A stretch of DNA of 64,000 bases from Chitinophaga alhagiae (GTDB lineage: Bacteria > Bacteroidota > Bacteroidia > Chitinophagales > Chitinophagaceae), in the NCBI RefSeq assembly GCF_003568665.1, contig NZ_QXMH01000002.1, forward strand, positions 1,116,001-1,180,000, written 5' to 3'. The notes below the pieces were generated by a model. It saw only the letters and a list, made by a program, of their open reading frames with translations. It searched no databases and was not told the DNA's origin. The position numbers and the translations under genes were made by a program. Positions 43,583-53,104 of the stretch are shown here, piece after piece. The number at the start of each line of letters is the position of its first letter. Position 1 is the stretch's first letter.

Positions 43583-46500
43583 ATGATGAAAAACGCTATA
43601 CTCATTTTTACATGGGTATTTTCCCTTTTGTTTTTCGAAAATGCAATGTCCCAGACCAAGGTAGTCAAAGGCAGGGTAACTGATGGAAAGGAACCTTTGC
43701 CCGGCGTAAGCGTAAAGATCAAGAATACGAATACGGGTACCATTACCAATGTGAACGGGGAATTTTCGATCAATGCATCAGGGAACGATATCCTGGTATT
43801 GTCTTTCATAGGGTATACCTCCAAAGAAGTGCCGGTAGGCGGAAAATCCTTTATCAGCGAAACGCTGGCGGAGGGAGACAGCCAGCTGGGCGAAGTGGTG
43901 GTAGTGGGCTACGGCGTGCAGAAAAAGGCCACGGTAACGGGCGCTATTTCCACGGTAAAGGGTGAAGACCTCGTGAAAGCCCCGGTGGCGGGCATCAGTA
44001 ACGCCCTCATCGGCATGGCGCCTGGCCTGCAGGCCGTGCAGAACTCCGGTGAGTTCGGGAACGACAAGGCCACCATTTACATCCGCGGCATGGCCACGCT
44101 CAACGGCAGCGGCAGAAACCCCCTCATTATGGTAGACGGGGTGGTACGTGAAACGTACAACAACCTCGACCCCAACGAAATTGAATCTATCAACATCCTG
44201 AAAGACGCTTCCGCCACTGCGGTTTTCGGGGTACGCGGCGCTAACGGCGCTATTATCATTACTACCAAACAAGGTAAAATAGGCAAGCCGCAGGTTAGCG
44301 TAAGCAGCAACCTGGCGGCCATTCAGCCTACCATTCTGCCGGAGCTGCTGGGCTCTTATGACTATGCCATGCTGCACAACGAGGCCGCCCGCAATTCAGG
44401 GGTGGCGCCCCGGTTCACGGAAGAAGACATCCGCCTCTACCAAACGGGTGAAGATCCCATCTTCCACCCCAGCAAGAACTGGATAGACGAGATGATCAAA
44501 CCCTTTTCTTTCCAGCAGAACTACAATGCAAACGTTTCCGGCGGTACGGAAAAGCTGCGGTACTTCACCTCTCTCGGCTATTTCAGCCAGAGCGGGGGTT
44601 ATCACCAGCCGGAGCAAGGCTTCGGTTTCCCGTACAAGCATAAATACGACAAGTATAACATCCGGATGAACTTCGATTTCAACCCGGTAAAAGACCTCAC
44701 CATTTCCGTGCGGCTGGGCAACCAGATCACCAACAACCACATCCCCAACGGCGGCGCCTGGGGCGCGTTTGACAAGGCGGCCAACCTGCCGCCCATGACC
44801 AGCCCGGGTTTTGTGGAAGGGAAATACATCGAGAAAATACTGGGCCTGCCCTCCGGCGTGCCCAACTACAACCCCTGGGGACAAGCCGGCCCCACCAGCA
44901 CCGGCGGCGCGTTCGTTACGGAAGATTATTCCAGCACGCTCAATACCAATCTGGTGATCAACTATGACCTGGGGCGTTTTGTAAAAGGCCTGTCTGTACG
45001 GGCTACCGGCGCGTATGACAGTTATTACATGAAAAGCGCCACCCGCCGGAAATACTTCCCGGCGTACACCATCATGAAAGACCCGGACAACCCGGCCGGG
45101 TACATCATGTACCAAAGTTCCGACACCGGCCCGTTCTACGGGTTGAGCGAAAGCATTTCAGACGGCAACAAATGGCGCAAGATGTATACCGAAGCGGCTA
45201 TTGACTACAAGCGCTCTTTCGGCAAACACAACGTAACGGCGCTTGCGCTGGGCAACTTCGAATATGCTTATTACCCCAACATGCAATTCAAGCTGCCTAC
45301 CGGCTACCTGGGTGCGGTGGGGCGCGTAACATATGACTATGCCAACCGTTACATGGCCGAGATCAACGGCGGCTACAACGGTTCCGAGAACTTCATGGAA
45401 GGCAAGCGTTTCGGTTTCTTCCCCGCGTTCTCCCTGGGCTGGACGGTTACGGAAGAGCCCTGGATGCCGAAGAACAAGGTGCTCACCTTCCTGAAATTCA
45501 GAGGTTCTTATGGTGAAGTGGGGAACGACAAGATTGGCGGCAAACGCTACCTCTACCTGGACGGCCCCTATTACCTCACCAACGGAGATTTTCAGGCCGT
45601 GGTATTCGGAGAAGCGGGCAGCAACATGGCCCGCTACAACATGTACCGCGAGGGTGACCTGGGCAACCCGGATGTGACCTGGGAAAGGGCCCGTAAAATG
45701 GACGTGGGCGCTGAAATGCGCTTCTTCTCGGACCGCCTCACTTTCATTGGTGACTACTTTACTGAAAAACGCGATAACATCTTGTGGACGCTCAACACCG
45801 TTCCTGAACTGGTGTCTGCCGTACTGCCCGCCGCCAACATCGGCAAGGTGGAAAACAAAGGCTATGAGCTGGAACTGGGCTGGAAAGACCGTGTGGGCAA
45901 ACTGGACTATTGGGTGAAAGGCGCTTACTCCGTTGCCCAGAACAAGATCATTTACCAGGATGAGCCTACCAACCTGCCGCATGAATACCTGCGGCGTACC
46001 GGCCGCCCCCTGAGCCAGTACTTCGGCCTCATCTTCGAAGGTTTCTACAATACACAGGAAGAAATAGACGACCCCAGGCGCCCCAAATCAGATTGGGAAG
46101 GCGCGGGCCTCAAGCCGGGAGATATGAAATACAAAGACCTGAACGGGGATGGCCGCATCACCGTGAACGACATGGGCCCCGTAGGCTACTCCAACTGGCC
46201 GGAGGTAACGTACAGCGTATCTGCCGGGGCCGCCTGGAAAGGGTTTGACATTTCCATGCTGTTCCAGGGAACAGACAGGGTATCTGTGAGCTTCTCCTCC
46301 GCCGCTGCCTATCCGTTCACGTCAGAGTGGGGCTCCGCCCAAAAATGGCACCTGGAGCGGTGGACGCCCGAACGCTACGCCGCCGGTGAAAAGATCAGCT
46401 TCCCCCGCGTAGAGCTGTCTCCAGACAAACAGCACAACTACCAGCCCTCCAGCTTCTGGATACAGGACGCTTCTTACGTGCGCCTCAAGAACCTGGAACT

Positions 46501-46690
46501 GGGTTACCGCTTCAGCTCAAAGGCGCTGCAACGCATCGGTTTAAAGTCCATGCGCGTGTACATGAGCGGCAACAACCTCATTACCTGGAGCAATATGAAA
46601 TACGCCAAGGATCCTGATGCGCGCGAGCTGTGGGGGAGGGTATATCCTTCCATGCGGGTGTATAACGGCGGCGTAAACTTTCAATTTTAA
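43583..46690 (+). CDS. SusC/RagA family TonB-dependent transporter
   Basis: Outer-membrane glycan importer, 1035 residues. Signal peptide (FTWVFSLLFFENAMSQ), carboxypeptidase-regulatory-like domain (VKGRVTDGKEPLPGVSVKIKN), plug (GEVVVVGYGVQKKATVTGAI; LKDASATAVFGVRGANGAIIITTKQGK) and barrel with the C-terminal aromatic end (NGGVNFQF). No STN domain, so unlike the SusC at 9192 it is not a sigma/FecR transducer. First gene of the PUL, 20 bp before its susD partner. Confidence 0.96.
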   Translation: MMKNAILIFTWVFSLLFFENAMSQTKVVKGRVTDGKEPLPGVSVKIKNTNTGTITNVNGEFSINASGNDILVLSFIGYTSKEVPVGGKSFISETLAEGDSQLGEVVVVGYGVQKKATVTGAISTVKGEDLVKAPVAGISNALIGMAPGLQAVQNSGEFGNDKATIYIRGMATLNGSGRNPLIMVDGVVRETYNNLDPNEIESINILKDASATAVFGVRGANGAIIITTKQGKIGKPQVSVSSNLAAIQPTILPELLGSYDYAMLHNEAARNSGVAPRFTEEDIRLYQTGEDPIFHPSKNWIDEMIKPFSFQQNYNANVSGGTEKLRYFTSLGYFSQSGGYHQPEQGFGFPYKHKYDKYNIRMNFDFNPVKDLTISVRLGNQITNNHIPNGGAWGAFDKAANLPPMTSPGFVEGKYIEKILGLPSGVPNYNPWGQAGPTSTGGAFVTEDYSSTLNTNLVINYDLGRFVKGLSVRATGAYDSYYMKSATRRKYFPAYTIMKDPDNPAGYIMYQSSDTGPFYGLSESISDGNKWRKMYTEAAIDYKRSFGKHNVTALALGNFEYAYYPNMQFKLPTGYLGAVGRVTYDYANRYMAEINGGYNGSENFMEGKRFGFFPAFSLGWTVTEEPWMPKNKVLTFLKFRGSYGEVGNDKIGGKRYLYLDGPYYLTNGDFQAVVFGEAGSNMARYNMYREGDLGNPDVTWERARKMDVGAEMRFFSDRLTFIGDYFTEKRDNILWTLNTVPELVSAVLPAANIGKVENKGYELELGWKDRVGKLDYWVKGAYSVAQNKIIYQDEPTNLPHEYLRRTGRPLSQYFGLIFEGFYNTQEEIDDPRRPKSDWEGAGLKPGDMKYKDLNGDGRITVNDMGPVGYSNWPEVTYSVSAGAAWKGFDISMLFQGTDRVSVSFSSAAAYPFTSEWGSAQKWHLERWTPERYAAGEKISFPRVELSPDKQHNYQPSSFWIQDASYVRLKNLELGYRFSSKALQRIGLKSMRVYMSGNNLITWSNMKYAKDPDARELWGRVYPSMRVYNGGVNFQF

Positions 46691-46710
46691 CGAACCTGAA
46701 CTTACTTGAT

Positions 46711-48483
46711 ATGCGAAGGAATGTATTTTTAAAAGGCAGCCTGGTAGCGGTACTGGCCCTGGTGTTCACGGCCTGCAAAAAACTGGAGAAACCGGTGAGC
46801 AGCGAGGTCACCATCAAAGAGGTGTTTGGCGCCAAAGACAAAACGGAGCAGTTCCTCTGGAACGTGTACAGTACCTGTTCCATTTTCGAGTTCCCGTATT
46901 ACTGGGCGTCTAACAGCAACGGGTATTACCACTACGGCGCTACCTACACCATACTGGCCGCCGCCTGCGATGAGGCGGACGCCTACGCCAACTACACCGG
47001 CGCGGAAGCCTTCAACAAAGGCAACTGGGGCCCGTCAGATATTTACTGGTACGAGTTCCGCAGCGAATATTGCTACAAAGGCATCCGCAATGCCAACATC
47101 TTCATAGAGAACGTAGACCAGTCTCCTTTCTCGGACCAGGAAAAGGCCGCCATGAAAGCGGAGGCCATCTTCCTGCGCGCGCTCATGCACTTTGACCTGA
47201 TGCAGCGCCTGGGCGGCATTGCCATTGTGGATAAAGTGCTGAAAGTAACGTCTGCGGAAGATGTACCTGAAGTGACCATCCCCCGCAGCACCTTTGCGGA
47301 AACGGTAGACTTCATTGTAAAAAGCTGTGATGACGCGGCCAAGGCGCTGCCCAACGGGTATGACAGCCGGTTCCGCGGCCGCATCGTAAAAGGCGCCGCG
47401 CTGGCCCTCAAGGCCAGAACGCTGCTGTACGCCGCCAGCCCGCTCTACAACTCCGCTGAAACGTACGTGCCGGTATCAGACCCCGCGCTGCGCGCCATGG
47501 TAGGTTATACTGACGGGTACAAGGAAGACCGCTGGCGCCTGGCCGCTGAGGCCAGCAAGGCGGTGCTTGACTGGGCCAGCGCTGAAAGCGGCTGGTGCGG
47601 CCTGTACCGCGGGAAAGACAATGCCGTGGACCGTTACGAAGAGATCTTCATCAATCCCAACAATAACGAGATCATCCTGGACGCCGGTTTGATGGGCAAC
47701 AACACCAACAACTACTTTGTGCGTTTCCTGACGCCGGGCATGGTGGTATATACCGGCACGGACCCCGTGAACGTGGGCATCACCTTCAACTTCACCAAAT
47801 TCTACCAGAAGGCGGACGGTACGGAACAGACCTGGGACGAAACGCCCGGCGTGGCCTACCCCTACGCGCAGTACCAGCAGAAGCTGGGCGAGCTGGAGCC
47901 GCGTTTCCAGGCCTCCGTGTTCCAGTCGGGCACCGAATGGTCTCGCGGTACGGGTACCCGCTATCATTTCTTTGAACATGCCGCCCGCCAGCTGGACCGC
48001 TACAACGGCGTAGGTTTCCTGCGCAAGTTCGTAAAAGGGGTGTACAACGCTTCCAGCCCCGCCCCGCGCTGGATCACCTTCCGCCTGGCGGAGTTCTACC
48101 TCAATTATGCCGAAGCGCTGAACGAAAGCAATGGTTCCGCCTCTGAAATTACCTGGGCGCTCAACGAAGTGCGCGGCCGGGTAGACATGCCGGGCATTGC
48201 CTATACCAACCAGGCAGACATGCGTACAAAAATACGCCGGGAAAGGGGGGTAGAGCTGGCCTTTGAACAGCACCGCTACTTTGACGTACGCCGCTGGAAA
48301 ATAGCAGGGGAGGAAGGCGTGATGAAAGGCGGCATGTGGGGCCTCAAGCTGGCCGGCGGCGCCAACCCTACCTATACGCTGCAGAAGTTTGAAGACAGGG
48401 CCTGGGAAGATAAAATGTATCTGTACCCCTTCCGCGTAAGCGAGACCAACCTGGGGTACATTGTGCAGAACCCCGGATGGTAA
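46711..48483 (+). CDS. RagB/SusD family surface lipoprotein
   Basis: 590 residues, lipobox ending at Cys22 (LVFTAC). Typical SusD segments: ILAAACDEADAYANY, GIRNANIFIENV, AEAIFLRALMHFDLMQRLGGIAI, KGAALALKARTLLYAASPLYN and the end RRERGVELAFEQHRYFDVRRWKI. Pairs with the SusC just upstream to form a lid on the transporter. Confidence 0.96.
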   Translation: MRRNVFLKGSLVAVLALVFTACKKLEKPVSSEVTIKEVFGAKDKTEQFLWNVYSTCSIFEFPYYWASNSNGYYHYGATYTILAAACDEADAYANYTGAEAFNKGNWGPSDIYWYEFRSEYCYKGIRNANIFIENVDQSPFSDQEKAAMKAEAIFLRALMHFDLMQRLGGIAIVDKVLKVTSAEDVPEVTIPRSTFAETVDFIVKSCDDAAKALPNGYDSRFRGRIVKGAALALKARTLLYAASPLYNSAETYVPVSDPALRAMVGYTDGYKEDRWRLAAEASKAVLDWASAESGWCGLYRGKDNAVDRYEEIFINPNNNEIILDAGLMGNNTNNYFVRFLTPGMVVYTGTDPVNVGITFNFTKFYQKADGTEQTWDETPGVAYPYAQYQQKLGELEPRFQASVFQSGTEWSRGTGTRYHFFEHAARQLDRYNGVGFLRKFVKGVYNASSPAPRWITFRLAEFYLNYAEALNESNGSASEITWALNEVRGRVDMPGIAYTNQADMRTKIRRERGVELAFEQHRYFDVRRWKIAGEEGVMKGGMWGLKLAGGANPTYTLQKFEDRAWEDKMYLYPFRVSETNLGYIVQNPGW

Positions 48484-48528
48484 GGCCTTTGCAAAAACAT
48501 CAATTGTTTTTATTCAACAACCACGATC

Positions 48529-51336
48529 ATGAAAGTTCAACCGCATAAACATATACTTCCAGCCGCCGCGCTGCTGCTTTCCCTGGCCGCATGGCCGGGT
48601 ACGGCCGCCGCACAGTCCGCCCCCCCGGTGCAGGACTCGCTGCAACGGCTGGCATACGGCTCCCAGCCTAAAGACCAGGTGACCGTTTCCGCCGCTTCCG
48701 TTAGCGGCGCGGAACTGCGCAAAACGCATACCGCCAGCCTTTCCAACGCCCTCATTGGCCGCCTGCCCGGCCTGGCCATTATGAACAACGGCGGGGAACC
48801 GGGCTTTGACGACCCGGATGTGTTCATCCGCGGCCGCCACACCACCGGCAACAACGGGCAGCTGGTACTGGTAGACGGCATCCAGATCAACAGCCTCAGC
48901 TACCTTTCCGTAGATGAAATTGAAAGCGTTACCGTGCTGAAAGACGCGGCCGCCCTGGCCCTCTACGGCGCCAGGGGCGCCAACGGCGTTTTGCTGGTCA
49001 CCACGCGCAGGGGTCGCGCCAGTGACAAGGTGAACATCACCTTCAACGCCCGCTACGGCTTCCAGACACCTACCATGATACCGAAGCTGGCCGGCTCTTA
49101 TGACTATGCCAGGCTGCACAACGAAGCCCGCCAGAACGACGGGCTGGCGCCGCTCTACACCCAGCAAGACCTGGACGGCTACCGTGCCGGTACAGACCCT
49201 TACCTCTACCCGGATGTAAGCTGGTACGATGAGATATTGGGCAAAAGCTCCCCCCTGCATGATTACAGCCTCACCTTTGACGGCGGCGGAGAATCGGCCA
49301 AATATTTTGTGATGCTGGGGTATATGAACAACCAGGGCCTTTACAAGGGTACAGACGGGAAGAACAACGCCAACATCCAGTTCCAGCGTGTCAACTTCAG
49401 GGCCAACGTAGACCTGAACATCACCAAAAGCCTCACCGTACAGGTAGGCCTCGGCGGTAACCTGCAAGACAGGAAGTTCCCGCCCATCAGCACGGCCAAT
49501 GCATGGAACAATATGGTGACCTATGCGCCCAACCTGTACCCGGTGAGAACGCCTGACGGCAAGATCACGGGCACCGCCAACTACCCCAACAACCCGGTAG
49601 GCTACCTGCTGGAGAAAGGGTACCAGAGCCGCCACGACCGTAACATACAGTCTACCGCGCGCATCACCCAGCGGCTGGACGTGATCACCAAAGGCCTCGA
49701 AATTTTCGGCGCCATGATGTTTGATAACGAGTTCAATGGCCGGTACGACAAGCTGCGCAACTACGCCTATTACGAGCCCATCCGCACCACCGGCCCGGAC
49801 GGGCTGCCGCAGGTGAACTTTGTGGAACGCGGGCTGAATACGGACCTGACCGTTACCACCGGCAACGATTACGAGAACAACCGCATCATCTTCAACGGCG
49901 GCCTCAACTACAACCGCCGCTTTAACCAGCACGGGCTGGGCGCCATGGTGATGTTCCAGCGGGATAAATACACCGTGCTCAACAACCAGAGCCCCTTTAC
50001 CATGGAGAACCTGGCCGGCAGAATATCTTATGACTACGCGCAGAAGTACCTGGCGGAACTGTCTTTCTCCTACAGCGGCCTGGAAGCCTTTCCTCCCGGC
50101 CACCGCTTCGGGTTTTTCCCGGCGCTGTCTGCGGGCTGGCTGCTGCATAAGGAAGATTTCCTGCGGAACAGCCGCGTGATCAACTACCTTAAGCTGCGCG
50201 CTTCCGCCGGGCTGGTGGGCAATGACAAGGGCGCTACCCGCTTTGCCTACAACCAGTACTGGGGAGAACAGTCCAGCCAGGGTTATTACTTCGGCACCGG
50301 CACGTCTTTCTCTCCCGCATTTGTGCAGCTGGCCCTGGCCAACCCCAACATTACCTGGGAAAAAAGCATGATCTACAACGTAGGCGCGGATGCGGCCTTT
50401 GTGAACAATAAACTCAGCCTCTCGGTAGACGTGTTCCGCGAGAACCGGTACGACATACTGGTGAACATGGGCAACGTAATGCCCGGCCTGTCTGGCATAG
50501 CCTCCATGGCCGTGGAAAACAGGGGCAAGGTGCTCAACTACGGCACGGAAGTGTCTGCCACCTACAAAGACAAGGCGGGCAGCGTGAACTACTTTGCCGG
50601 CGGCCAGTTCTCCTTTGCCCGCAACAAGGTAACGGCGGCGTACGACGTGCCCCGCAAGGAAGCCTACGCCTCCCGGCAGGACCAGCCCGTAGGCCAGTAC
50701 TTCGGCCTGGAAGCCCTCGGTTTCTTCAAGAACGAGAGCGACATTGCTTCCAGTCCCACGCAAACTTTCTCTAACGTACGCCCCGGCGATATCAAGTATA
50801 AAGACCAGAATAACGACGGCATTATTGACATCAACGACGAAGTGCCCCTGGGCCGCCACAGCTACCCGGAGATCAACTTCTCGCTGAATGCCGGCGTGGA
50901 GTACAAAGGCTTCAGCCTGGAGCTGTTCTTCCAGGGCATGGCCAACAGGACCGTTTATCTGGACGGCTACCTGTTCCAGCCATTCGCCAACGGCGCCAAC
51001 ATTACGGACTGGTACATGGACAACCGCTGGACGCCCGAGCGGCACGCCGTGGCCACCGCGCCGCGCCTCACTACGGAGCCTAACCTCAACAACTACCGTG
51101 CGTCAGACTTCTGGTTCCGCTCCGGCTCTTTCCTGCGCCTGCGCAACGTAGAGCTGGGCTATACCTTCCCCAAGCAGGTGCTCCGCAGGCTGCACATGCA
51201 GCACCTGCGCATATTTGTGAGCGGCCTCAACCTGCTGAGCTGGGATAACCTGGACGTGAAGATAGACCCGGAAACCCTCAGCGTAGGTTACCCGGTACTC
51301 AAAACATACACAACAGGTTTAAGCGTCAATTTCTAG
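48529..51336 (+). CDS. Short SusC/RagA-type transporter lacking the N-terminal carboxypeptidase-like domain
   Basis: 935 residues. After a signal peptide (AALLLSLAAWPGTAAAQ) the protein goes straight into the plug (SAASVSGAELRKTHTASLSNALIGRLPGLAIMNNGGEPG; LKDAAALALYGARGANGVLLVTTRRGR) without the roughly 90-residue carboxypeptidase-regulatory-like domain of the neighbouring SusC. The barrel is complete (…LSVNF end). The gap between signal and plug is only about 30 residues with no TonB-box motif I can identify. It pairs with the susD at 51362. Confidence 0.93.
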   Translation: MKVQPHKHILPAAALLLSLAAWPGTAAAQSAPPVQDSLQRLAYGSQPKDQVTVSAASVSGAELRKTHTASLSNALIGRLPGLAIMNNGGEPGFDDPDVFIRGRHTTGNNGQLVLVDGIQINSLSYLSVDEIESVTVLKDAAALALYGARGANGVLLVTTRRGRASDKVNITFNARYGFQTPTMIPKLAGSYDYARLHNEARQNDGLAPLYTQQDLDGYRAGTDPYLYPDVSWYDEILGKSSPLHDYSLTFDGGGESAKYFVMLGYMNNQGLYKGTDGKNNANIQFQRVNFRANVDLNITKSLTVQVGLGGNLQDRKFPPISTANAWNNMVTYAPNLYPVRTPDGKITGTANYPNNPVGYLLEKGYQSRHDRNIQSTARITQRLDVITKGLEIFGAMMFDNEFNGRYDKLRNYAYYEPIRTTGPDGLPQVNFVERGLNTDLTVTTGNDYENNRIIFNGGLNYNRRFNQHGLGAMVMFQRDKYTVLNNQSPFTMENLAGRISYDYAQKYLAELSFSYSGLEAFPPGHRFGFFPALSAGWLLHKEDFLRNSRVINYLKLRASAGLVGNDKGATRFAYNQYWGEQSSQGYYFGTGTSFSPAFVQLALANPNITWEKSMIYNVGADAAFVNNKLSLSVDVFRENRYDILVNMGNVMPGLSGIASMAVENRGKVLNYGTEVSATYKDKAGSVNYFAGGQFSFARNKVTAAYDVPRKEAYASRQDQPVGQYFGLEALGFFKNESDIASSPTQTFSNVRPGDIKYKDQNNDGIIDINDEVPLGRHSYPEINFSLNAGVEYKGFSLELFFQGMANRTVYLDGYLFQPFANGANITDWYMDNRWTPERHAVATAPRLTTEPNLNNYRASDFWFRSGSFLRLRNVELGYTFPKQVLRRLHMQHLRIFVSGLNLLSWDNLDVKIDPETLSVGYPVLKTYTTGLSVNF

Positions 51337-51361
51337 AACCGTGGACTTTAAAAGATATAAC

Positions 51362-53068
51362 ATGAAACTTTCACAACTTATATCAGGGCTCGTTTTGCTG
51401 GCAGCGCTCACGGGGTGCAGCAAAAACTACCTGGAGAGGGAAATCCCCGTCAACTACGGGGAAGACGAGATATTTGTGAGTTACGAGCGTATGAGCAAAG
51501 TAGGCTACGGTGTGTACACCTTCCTGTTCAACCGCTTCGGCTTTCACCGGATAGACAACGCCATGCTGGCCTCCGCCAGCGATGAGGCAGACCACGCGGA
51601 CGTGAACTCCTCCATTCAGCGGTACAACATGGGCATCTGGAACGCCGCTTCCAACCCGGAAGACTGCTGGGCGTATTTCTACCAGGGCATCCGCAGGGCC
51701 AACCTGTTCCTGGAGAACTCCACGGACTACAAGAACATCATTTACCGCGATACCATAGACGCCGCCAACAAGGCCAAGTACGAGTACAACGTACGGGATA
51801 TTGAATGGCTGCGCGCGGAAGTGCGCTTTCTCCGCGCCTTTTATCACTTTGAGCTGATCAAGCGCTACGGCGGTGTGCCCATTATGGAAAAGGCCACCGG
51901 CAATGTGGAAGAGCTGCAGGCCATGACGCGCAAGAGCTTTGACGAATGCGTGGAATACATTGTGAGCGAGTGCGATGCCGTGTTGCCCCAGCTGAAAGAG
52001 ACCTGGGTAGGCTTTGACTCCGAAAGGTGGCGCGGCCGCGTTACCAGGGGCGCGGCGCTGGCCCTCAAGGCCCGCCTGCTGCTCTACGCCGCCAGCCCGC
52101 TCCACAATCCCGCTAACGATGTGGCCAAATGGAGAAGGGCGGCAGAGGCCGCCCACGCCGTAATAGCCCTCAACCGCTACTCCCTGCACACCAACTACAA
52201 AGACCTGTTCAGGCTCGGTAATGGTGCGGACGGCAACCCCGAGGTGATCTTTGCGCAGCACGGCTGGTCAAGGAACGACTTCGAGATGTATAACTATCCC
52301 ATCGGGTACGACCAGGGCGGCCGCGGCAGCACATCGCCCAGCCAGAACCTGGTAGACGCCTACGATATGAAAGCCACCGGCCAGCCCATTGGCGAGCCCG
52401 GTTCCGGCTACGACCCTGCCAATCCCTATACCGGCCGGGACCCGCGCCTGGCCCTGTCTATCCTGACCAACAACACCACCTTCAAGAACAGGCCGGTGGA
52501 GTGCTGGGTAGGCGGGCTGGACGGTCTCGGTAAAACCAGGGCCACCACCACCGGTTATTACCTCCGCAAGTTTGTGGACGAAGGCCTCAACCTGGCGCAG
52601 AACCAGTCCAGCATGCATACCTGGATACTGTTCCGCTACGCCGAAGTGCTGCTGAACTATGCAGAGGCCATGAACGAAGCGTACGGCCCCGAAACCACCG
52701 GCGGCATGACGCTCACGGCCAAAAAAGCGGTAGACATGGTGCGCGCCCGTAACGGCATCCAGATGCCGCCGCTGCCGCCCGGCCTTTCTCAGGCTGAAAT
52801 GCGCGAGCGCATCCGCAACGAGCGCAGGGTAGAGCTGGCCTTTGAAGAGCACCGCTTCTTTGACGTGCGCCGCTGGAAAATAGCCATGCAAACGGAGAAC
52901 AAGCCCATCATGGCCATGAGCATTACCCGCAACGATAACAATACGTTCAGCTACCAGGTAGTAAAAGCGGAAGACAGGCAGTTTACCGAACGCATGTATC
53001 TGTATCCCATCCCGGAAGTAGAGGTGCTGAAAAGCAACGGCAACCTCACGCAAAACACCGGCTGGTAA
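51362..53068 (+). CDS. RagB/SusD family surface lipoprotein (second pair)
   Basis: 568 residues from ATG 51362, which puts the lipobox at Cys19 (AALTGC). It has the SusD pattern (GIRRANLFLENS, EVRFLRAFYHFELIKRYGGVPIM, RRVELAFEEHRFFDVRRWKI) and starts 25 bp after the short susC. Its N-terminal LASASDEADHADVN resembles LAAACDEADAYANY of the first SusD, so the two pairs are probably paralogous and bind related glycans. Confidence 0.95.
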   Translation: MKLSQLISGLVLLAALTGCSKNYLEREIPVNYGEDEIFVSYERMSKVGYGVYTFLFNRFGFHRIDNAMLASASDEADHADVNSSIQRYNMGIWNAASNPEDCWAYFYQGIRRANLFLENSTDYKNIIYRDTIDAANKAKYEYNVRDIEWLRAEVRFLRAFYHFELIKRYGGVPIMEKATGNVEELQAMTRKSFDECVEYIVSECDAVLPQLKETWVGFDSERWRGRVTRGAALALKARLLLYAASPLHNPANDVAKWRRAAEAAHAVIALNRYSLHTNYKDLFRLGNGADGNPEVIFAQHGWSRNDFEMYNYPIGYDQGGRGSTSPSQNLVDAYDMKATGQPIGEPGSGYDPANPYTGRDPRLALSILTNNTTFKNRPVECWVGGLDGLGKTRATTTGYYLRKFVDEGLNLAQNQSSMHTWILFRYAEVLLNYAEAMNEAYGPETTGGMTLTAKKAVDMVRARNGIQMPPLPPGLSQAEMRERIRNERRVELAFEEHRFFDVRRWKIAMQTENKPIMAMSITRNDNNTFSYQVVKAEDRQFTERMYLYPIPEVEVLKSNGNLTQNTGW

Positions 53069-53104
53069 AAATATTTCAGTATTGATGCTTTCAAATTAGT
53101 ACGA

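Noticed and set aside
48514..51045. 843-codon open frame antisense to the second susC
   Set aside because: High-GC shadow of a real gene; no family features, and the opposite strand is a clear SusC. The same applies to long antisense frames at 10710-12401, 15804-17507, 59888-61876 and 61789-63525.
48529..51336. Second susC as a 5'-truncated pseudogene
   Set aside because: It has a complete signal peptide directly before the plug and an intact partner susD, so the short form appears genuine.
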